Of a stretch of DNA of 10,146 bases, positions 5,491-10,146 are shown one piece after another. Every line of letters begins with the position of its first letter. The first letter of the stretch is position 1. Made by a program: the position numbers and the translations under genes. Below the pieces are notes generated by a model. It was not told the DNA's origin. It was given only the letters and a program-made list of their open reading frames with translations, and made no database searches. The stretch is from Candidatus Omnitrophota bacterium (GTDB lineage: Bacteria; Omnitrophota; Gorgyraeia; Gygaellales; Profunditerraquicolaceae). The stretch spans positions 1 through 10,146 of the forward strand of contig JAGOIJ010000054.1 of NCBI GenBank assembly GCA_017995695.1. Direction: 5' to 3'.

Positions 5491-7359
5491 ATGGGTAATC
5501 ATAGTAACAAGGTTCCTAACATCAAAAAAACAAACAACTTCAAACGTTTTCCGGTGGGATGGATTGTTGGATTTCTCGCTGTGTATTTGTTGATAAGCTA
5601 TTTTGTGAGCCTGACAGCAGGCGGTATCCCCAAGGTTATTCCCTATAGCGAATTCTACAGTTTGCTGAAGAACTCTCCCGATAAGATCCGTTCATTAACT
5701 AAAGTAGAAACGCAGCTTGAAGGAGAATTTGTCGATAATTCTCGGTTTACGGTTAATATCCCTGAAAATGATCCTGAATTGTTGAACCTGATGCGTCAAA
5801 ATCTAAAGCGTTTTGATGTTCAGCCTGCGCGGACATTATGGGCTAACTTGTTTTATTCGTTAGGCCCTGTTGTCTTATTAATCTTTTTCTGGTGGATGAT
5901 GGCTGCGCGCAATGAGCAGCTCGGTAACAGGATTATGAGTTTCGGCAAGTTGCGGCCGAAGATTCACACTGATCAAGAGGGGGACAAGGTTACTTTTAAG
6001 GATGTCGCCGGCGTTGATGAGGCCAAAGAGGAATTGCAAGAGGTTATCGAGTTTTTAAAGGATCCTAAGCGTTTCCAAAAGCTTGGCGGAAAGATTCCTA
6101 AGGGAGTTTTGCTCGTCGGCCCTCCTGGTTGCGGTAAGACGTTAATTGCAAAGGCGGTGGCAGGAGAAGCAGGTGTGCCATTTTTTCCTTTGAGCGGTTC
6201 TGATTTTGTGGAAATGTTTGTCGGTGTGGGCGCTTCCCGCGTTCGGGATCTTTTTGAGCAGGGAAGAAGGGCGGCAAAATCATCTGCCAAGGGCGCGATT
6301 ATTTTTATTGATGAGATTGATGCGGTTGGGCGCTTGCGTTTTTCTGGCATAGGCGGAGGGCACGATGAGCGCGAGCAAACCTTGAATGCACTCTTAGTTG
6401 AGATGGATGGTTTTGATGCTACCCAGGGTTTGATTCTTATCGCGGCGACGAATCGCCCGGATACTTTGGATCCTGCGCTATTGAGGCCAGGTCGTTTTGA
6501 TCGCCATATCATCGTCAACCTTCCCGATATTAAGGGCCGGGAAGAGATCCTTAAGGTGCACACCCGTAAGATTAAAGTTGCTCCCGAAGCCGATTTTAAA
6601 TCAATCGCCAGCCAGACGCCGGGATTCTCCGGCGCGGATTTAGCAAATTTGTGCAATGAGGCAGCGTTGTTGGCAGCGCGTTTTAATAAGGACTCAGTCG
6701 AAATGGTTGATTTTGAGAAATCTGTCGAGCGCGTATTGATGGGGCCAGAGAAGAAAAGCCATATCATTTCTAAAAAGGAAAAAGAGATTACCGCGCTTCA
6801 TGAGTCTGGACATGCCTTGCTTTCATTGTTATTGCCTGAAGTCAATCCTTTGAAAAAAGTTTCTATTATTCCCCGCGGGCTGGCAGGCGGATATACCTTT
6901 ACGCCCCCCCTAGAAGATCGGCACTATTGGACCAAGAGAGAATTGCTTGCTGAGATTACTATGATGCTGGGGGGTAGGGCTTCCGAGGATATTAATTTAA
7001 GCGAGGTGACCACAGGCGCGCAGAATGATTTAGAGACTGCGACGCATTTGGCCCGGCGCATGGTGTGTCAATTCGGCATGTCCGATAAGCTTGGCAATAT
7101 CACGCTTGGTAAAAGAGAAGGCTTGGTATTTCTCGGTCGCGATATCGTTGAGGAACGAAACTATAGCGAGGAAACTGCCCGGTTTATCGATGAGGAAGTC
7201 AAAAAGATAATTGATGAGGCGTATGCTAAAGCTCGGACTCTTTTGCAGCGCAATCAGGAAAAATTAAAAATGTTGAGCAACGCGCTCTTAGAAAAAGAAG
7301 TGTTAGATGGGGAAGCGGTTAAAAAAATGCTCGGGATCGAAAAGCAAGATTTGGTCTGA
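5491..7359 (+). CDS. ftsH: ATP-dependent membrane zinc metalloprotease FtsH
   Basis: FtsH is a hexameric membrane AAA+ protease that degrades misfolded membrane proteins and regulatory proteins. The 622 residues carry TM segments at about 22-40 and 119-137 flanking a periplasmic domain, then an AAA domain. The AAA domain has Walker A GPPGCGKT (210-217), the pore motif MFVGVG, Walker B with Asp274-Glu275, and the second region of homology with arginine fingers Arg335 and Arg338. The M41 protease domain has the zinc motif HESGH (437-441) and the third ligand Asp513 in GAQNDLE. Two small departures are seen: Ser in place of the usual Ala in HEAGH, and a few extra residues (about 263-267) before Walker B. 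AGAGGAG (5480-5486) is a strong ribosome site. folP begins 13 bases after the stop, an arrangement (ftsH-folP) shared with many bacteria. Confidence 0.98.
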   Translation: MGNHSNKVPNIKKTNNFKRFPVGWIVGFLAVYLLISYFVSLTAGGIPKVIPYSEFYSLLKNSPDKIRSLTKVETQLEGEFVDNSRFTVNIPENDPELLNLMRQNLKRFDVQPARTLWANLFYSLGPVVLLIFFWWMMAARNEQLGNRIMSFGKLRPKIHTDQEGDKVTFKDVAGVDEAKEELQEVIEFLKDPKRFQKLGGKIPKGVLLVGPPGCGKTLIAKAVAGEAGVPFFPLSGSDFVEMFVGVGASRVRDLFEQGRRAAKSSAKGAIIFIDEIDAVGRLRFSGIGGGHDEREQTLNALLVEMDGFDATQGLILIAATNRPDTLDPALLRPGRFDRHIIVNLPDIKGREEILKVHTRKIKVAPEADFKSIASQTPGFSGADLANLCNEAALLAARFNKDSVEMVDFEKSVERVLMGPEKKSHIISKKEKEITALHESGHALLSLLLPEVNPLKKVSIIPRGLAGGYTFTPPLEDRHYWTKRELLAEITMMLGGRASEDINLSEVTTGAQNDLETATHLARRMVCQFGMSDKLGNITLGKREGLVFLGRDIVEERNYSEETARFIDEEVKKIIDEAYAKARTLLQRNQEKLKMLSNALLEKEVLDGEAVKKMLGIEKQDLV

Positions 7360-7372
7360 CAGCCAAAGCGTT

Positions 7373-8587
7373 ATGCGGGTGGTGGAAGTCAATAATCCTC
7401 ATGACGCAGAAAAGCTGCTGCGCGAAATCAACGTTGATCCCTATGGCATTAAGATTATGGTCCCCAAGGCAATCACGCATGCGGTAAGGCTAAGCGCTTT
7501 GTCGAACATTACTGCGAATATCCTTAAGCAGGAGATGCTTTCGTTAGGCGGCGATGTGGCTATTGCAAAAGATGCCTTAACCGGGAGAACAAAGAAAACC
7601 GATTGCCTCATCATGGGTAATCGCGCGCAATTTAATCGGTTGAATGCAAAGTTAGCGTTGCAGCCGTTTGGATTAGGTGGCCTTGCCCAAGAGTTACGTG
7701 CTACTCTGGCTCATTATTTGGAGCACGCTTTCAGTATTACGTTAGGTCGATACACGCTGAGGTTGGGTGAGCGCACGCGTATCATGGGTGTTATTAATCT
7801 TACCCCGGATTCCTTTAGCGGCGATGGTTTGTGTCGAATTGGTGTAAAACGATTTGATGCCGGATTTTTGGTAGCGCGCGCCCAGCGCATGGTGGCTGAT
7901 GGGGCTGATATGCTTGATCTGGGAGGCGAGTCTAGCAGGCCAGGTGCAAGGCCCGTGCCGCTAAAAGTGGAGCTCGATCGCGTTATGCCTGCTGTTAAGG
8001 CGTTAGCGCGCAAGGTTAAAGTTCCGCTCTCGATCGATACGCATAAGCCGGAAGTGGCCCGCCAAGCGCTTGAAGAGGGTGCAGACTGTATTAATGATAT
8101 CTTTGGTTTGCGCAATCATGCGTTAGCTAAGATCGTTGCTCGTCATAAGGCGGCAGTTGTGTTGATGCATATGCGCGGGATGAGTCCTCGGACCATGCAG
8201 CAGGATACGCAGTACCGTTCTCTGATTGAAGAAATCACGTTGTTTTTGCAGCAGGCAATGGTTCGTGCTGTTGCAGCGGGAGTAGACAGGGAGAAAATTA
8301 TTATTGATCCGGGGATAGGATTTGGTAAGGCCTTACAGCATAACCTTGAGATATTGCGCTGCTTAAGAGAGTTCAAAGTATTGGGAAGGCCCCTGTTGGT
8401 TGGGCCTTCGAGAAAATCGTTTCTTGGTTCAGTTTTAGGTGCGCAGCCTCATGAGCGATTGATCGGTACGGTTGCGGCGTGTGCTGTAGCCTGCCTACAT
8501 GGAGCGCATATCGTCAGGGTTCATGACGTTAAAGAAGTCCGGCAAGGATTGGATATCGCCGAAGCGATTGATCGGTCAGGAAAATAA
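7373..8587 (+). CDS. folP: Dihydropteroate synthase with N-terminal extra domain
   Basis: FolP condenses p-aminobenzoate with the dihydropterin pyrophosphate to give dihydropteroate in folate synthesis. The synthase barrel covers about 125-400. Visible motifs are MGVINLTPDSF (138-148), GGESSRPG (184-191), SIDTH (220-224), VVLMHMRGM, IIIDPGIGFGK and GPSRKSF (344-350), all intact. Residues 1-120 form a separate domain (from RVVEVNNPHDAEKLL through KIMVPKA and QPFGLGGLAQEL) that E. coli FolP lacks but that I recall in FolP proteins of many anaerobes; its role is unknown to me. The start at 7373 is chosen because this domain begins there. The in-frame ATG at 7307 would overlap ftsH by 53 bases with a lysine-rich, non-conserved extension. 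The ribosome site is weak, so coupling to ftsH translation is likely. The product is 404 residues. Confidence 0.95.
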   Translation: MRVVEVNNPHDAEKLLREINVDPYGIKIMVPKAITHAVRLSALSNITANILKQEMLSLGGDVAIAKDALTGRTKKTDCLIMGNRAQFNRLNAKLALQPFGLGGLAQELRATLAHYLEHAFSITLGRYTLRLGERTRIMGVINLTPDSFSGDGLCRIGVKRFDAGFLVARAQRMVADGADMLDLGGESSRPGARPVPLKVELDRVMPAVKALARKVKVPLSIDTHKPEVARQALEEGADCINDIFGLRNHALAKIVARHKAAVVLMHMRGMSPRTMQQDTQYRSLIEEITLFLQQAMVRAVAAGVDREKIIIDPGIGFGKALQHNLEILRCLREFKVLGRPLLVGPSRKSFLGSVLGAQPHERLIGTVAACAVACLHGAHIVRVHDVKEVRQGLDIAEAIDRSGK

Positions 8588-8595
8588 AGTTTACT

Positions 8596-9378
8596 ATGCA
8601 AACATTAGAGACGATCCTTAATATCGCTATTACCTGGTGGAAGCCAATGATCCCTGTAGTTGAGATCGGCATACTCTGGTTTGTTATTTATCATATTATG
8701 CTTTTCTTTGAGGGTACGCGCGCGATCCAGGTTTTACGTGGCATTGTTATACTGCTCGTTGCGTTTTTGTTATTCCAGCGGCTTGGCTTGATCCATCTGG
8801 ATTGGCTCTTGACAAAACTTTTTGCTATTTCGGTTATCGCGGTGTTAGTTATTTTTTCTCCGGAGATCCGCCAGGGCCTTGCGCGCCTTGGGCAACGGCA
8901 TATTTTTGCTACTCCCTTGCGGGAAGAGGAGATAGATTATCTGCTGAAAGAGATTTACAAGGCAGTTGAGGTTCTTGCTAAAAGCAAGATCGGCGCGCTC
9001 ATCGCCCTTGAGAAAGTCGATCCTTTAACTACGTATATAGAATCTGGCGTGTTGATTGATGCTAAGGTTTCATCGGATCTGTTGCAAAGCATCTTTGCCC
9101 CTAATACGCCACTGCATGATGGTGGAGTCATTATTCAGCATGGTAAGGTAATGGCTGCGGGGTGTTTATTTCCGCTTACCCAAAAACAGGACCTAAACCG
9201 CATGTTCGGTATGCGGCATCGGGCAGCTTTGGGATTAACCGAGGAGACCGACGCTATTATTATCGTTGTGTCGGAGGAGCGTCAGGATATTTCGTTTGTG
9301 TACAAAGGTAAGCTCTATAAGGATTTAAGCCAGCAGGATCTTATTTTCAAAATCAAAGAATTGTTAAAGGTTACCTAG
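8596..9378 (+). CDS. cdaA: Diadenylate cyclase CdaA (c-di-AMP synthase)
   Basis: CdaA makes c-di-AMP from two ATP; c-di-AMP controls potassium and osmolyte balance and cell-wall homeostasis in bacteria that have it. The 260 residues show three membrane helices at about 19-38, 43-60 and 70-88, then the DAC catalytic domain. The domain contains LESGVLID-type strands, SDLLQSIFAPNTPLHDGG, and MRHRAALGLTEETDA. The RHR motif is intact (207-209). The usual DGA motif reads DGG (175-177); the 32-residue spacing to RHR matches the Listeria enzyme as I recall it. A CAGGAAAA site (8577-8584) precedes the ATG, 8 bases after folP. The next gene begins 2 bases after the stop and encodes a piece of CdaR, CdaA's usual membrane partner. 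ftsH, folP and cdaA appear to form one operon. Confidence 0.95.
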   Translation: MQTLETILNIAITWWKPMIPVVEIGILWFVIYHIMLFFEGTRAIQVLRGIVILLVAFLLFQRLGLIHLDWLLTKLFAISVIAVLVIFSPEIRQGLARLGQRHIFATPLREEEIDYLLKEIYKAVEVLAKSKIGALIALEKVDPLTTYIESGVLIDAKVSSDLLQSIFAPNTPLHDGGVIIQHGKVMAAGCLFPLTQKQDLNRMFGMRHRAALGLTEETDAIIIVVSEERQDISFVYKGKLYKDLSQQDLIFKIKELLKVT

Positions 9379-9380
9379 AC

Positions 9381-9521
9381 ATGGCGAAGGAAAAAATCAA
9401 TATTCTAAGGTCATTTCTGCATTTTTTCACTACGCATCCGTGGATTAAGCTCATTTCTTTGGGTTTGGCCATTGTTGTTTGGTTCTATGTTGCCGGTGAA
9501 ATCCACAAATTCAATTATTGA
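9381..9521 (+). CDS. 46-residue CdaR (YbbR) N-terminal anchor without its YbbR domains
   Basis: The product is 46 residues long and not produced by standard minimum-length cutoffs. The start is cytoplasmic (MAKEKINILRSFLHFFTT), followed by HPWIKLISLGLAIVVWFYV, which is the characteristic N-terminal membrane helix of CdaR/YbbR (normally reading like NWxLKLLSLxLAxxLWFYV), then AGEIHKFNY and a TGA stop. CdaR normally has several extracytoplasmic YbbR repeats and binds CdaA to adjust its activity. All of these are absent here. The stop overlaps the pdxJ ATG as TGATG, so translation is coupled. The start is 2 bases after cdaA. A sequencing frameshift cannot hide the missing part, because pdxJ coding begins at once. 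It may be a degraded remnant or a functional minimal anchor peptide; the sequence does not decide. Confidence 0.8.
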   Translation: MAKEKINILRSFLHFFTTHPWIKLISLGLAIVVWFYVAGEIHKFNY

Positions 9522-10146
9522 TGCCGCGTCTTGGAGTAAACATTGACCATGTCGCAACGTTGCGTGAGGCTCGCAAGGGCAGTGTCCCAGACCCTACTAT
9601 TGCGGCATTGTTGTGTGAGGCAAGCGGAGCTGACAGCATTGTGGTGCACTTGCGTGAAGATCGACGCCATATAAAAGATAATGACGTCGCGATGTTGCGC
9701 CAGGTAGTAAAAACAAAGCTTAATTTGGAGATGTCGGTTGCTTCCGAAATTGTTTCAATTGCGTGCGTCGTCAAACCGGATCAGGCGACGCTGGTGCCGG
9801 AGCGTAGGCAGGAATTAACCACCGAAGGTGGATTAGACGTTGTGGGGCAGCTTCAGCGCATTAAGCAGGCGAAGAACCGATTGCAGCGACAAGGTATCGA
9901 GGTAAGTTTATTTATCGACCCTGAGAAGAAACAGATAGACGCAGCCAAGAAGATTGGCGTTGCGATGATTGAGTTGCATACGGGTCGTTTCGCAGATGCA
10001 AAGAACACGCGAGAACAAACGATGTATTATAAACAAATACAAACGAGCGTCGCTTATGGAATTAAGCAAGGTTTAGTGGTTAATGCTGGCCACGGCTTAG
10101 ATTATGCTAATGTTGCGATGATCGCAAAGATTCCCGGCGTTGAAGA
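9521..10146 (+). CDS. pdxJ: Pyridoxine 5'-phosphate synthase, 3' end beyond window
   Basis: PdxJ closes the ring of pyridoxine 5'-phosphate from 1-deoxyxylulose 5-phosphate and 3-amino-2-oxopropyl phosphate in the DXP-dependent vitamin B6 pathway. The 208 codons in view, of about 240 usual, match well. VNIDHVATLR is at 6-15 and PDP at 23-25. The catalytic segment VVHLREDRRHI has His43, Arg45 and His50, followed by NLEM with Glu70, LVPERRQELTTEGGLDV, the ELHTG segment and AGHGLDYANV near the right edge. Compared with E. coli numbering the key residues sit two positions earlier. The ATG overlaps the TGA of the small cdaR-like gene (TGATG), and a ribosome site is not obvious, so re-initiation after that gene is likely. 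The rest of the gene runs past 10146. Confidence 0.95.
   Translation, partial: MPRLGVNIDHVATLREARKGSVPDPTIAALLCEASGADSIVVHLREDRRHIKDNDVAMLRQVVKTKLNLEMSVASEIVSIACVVKPDQATLVPERRQELTTEGGLDVVGQLQRIKQAKNRLQRQGIEVSLFIDPEKKQIDAAKKIGVAMIELHTGRFADAKNTREQTMYYKQIQTSVAYGIKQGLVVNAGHGLDYANVAMIAKIPGVE

Noticed and set aside
5973..6767. Long open frame on the minus strand opposite ftsH (264 codons)
   Set aside because: It lies wholly antisense to the conserved AAA domain of ftsH, has no family resemblance and is rich in Ser/Pro/Arg as expected from an antisense shadow.
7307..7372. Earlier start for folP overlapping ftsH
   Set aside because: The extra 22 residues are lysine- and serine-rich and do not match the start of the N-terminal domain, which begins MRVVEVNN at 7373.
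7714..8115. Minus-strand open frame opposite folP (133 codons)
   Set aside because: Fully inside the conserved synthase barrel on the other strand; no ribosome site or recognisable motif.
9500..9560. cdaR truncated by a frameshift or sequencing error
   Set aside because: All frames downstream of 9521 are accounted for by pdxJ, whose conserved N-terminus starts there, so no YbbR domain is recoverable by shifting frame. Only a deletion or misassembly could explain loss.

Overview
The window carries bacterial chromosomal DNA with every protein gene on the + strand. It joins the tail of a Wood-Ljungdahl (acetyl-CoA pathway) operon to a housekeeping block. The gene mix is a cooC/acsF-type ATPase, acsD, acsE, a two-copy protein resembling the TIGR04073 (exosortase-associated) family, a short TilS, and ftsH-folP-cdaA. 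This fits an anaerobic, folate-dependent candidate phylum such as Omnitrophota. That assignment is inferred from gene content and recollection of relatives; no marker gene was compared.

Region 1 (1-3118) is a probable single operon. It holds the 3' part of a CooC/AcsF nickel-insertion ATPase, then acsD (small corrinoid protein subunit) and acsE (methyltetrahydrofolate methyltransferase). A DgkA-type membrane lipid kinase and a stand-alone response-regulator receiver follow. The first two genes overlap and the later gaps are 6, 1 and 15 bases, so the lipid kinase and receiver are probably co-transcribed with the C1 genes. AcsE keeps all four pterin and catalytic residues at the numbering of the Moorella enzyme.

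Region 2 (3119-4439) is gene-poor. It contains a 90-base palindromic element that can fold into a cloverleaf-like shape, a tRNA with anticodon CAT behind a plausible promoter, and a secreted or periplasmic 223-residue protein made of two related halves. A strong rho-independent terminator follows, and then two further palindromes just before tilS.

Region 3 (4440-10146) is a housekeeping block: tilS, a strong sigma70-like promoter, ftsH, folP with an extra N-terminal domain, cdaA (diadenylate cyclase), a 46-codon remnant or minimal form of cdaR, and pdxJ, which runs off the right edge. Genes from ftsH onward are separated by 13 bases or fewer, and the tiny cdaR stop codon overlaps the pdxJ start (TGATG). 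The most unusual points are the CdaR reduced to its membrane anchor, the DGG variant of the DGA motif in CdaA, and the intergenic palindromes.
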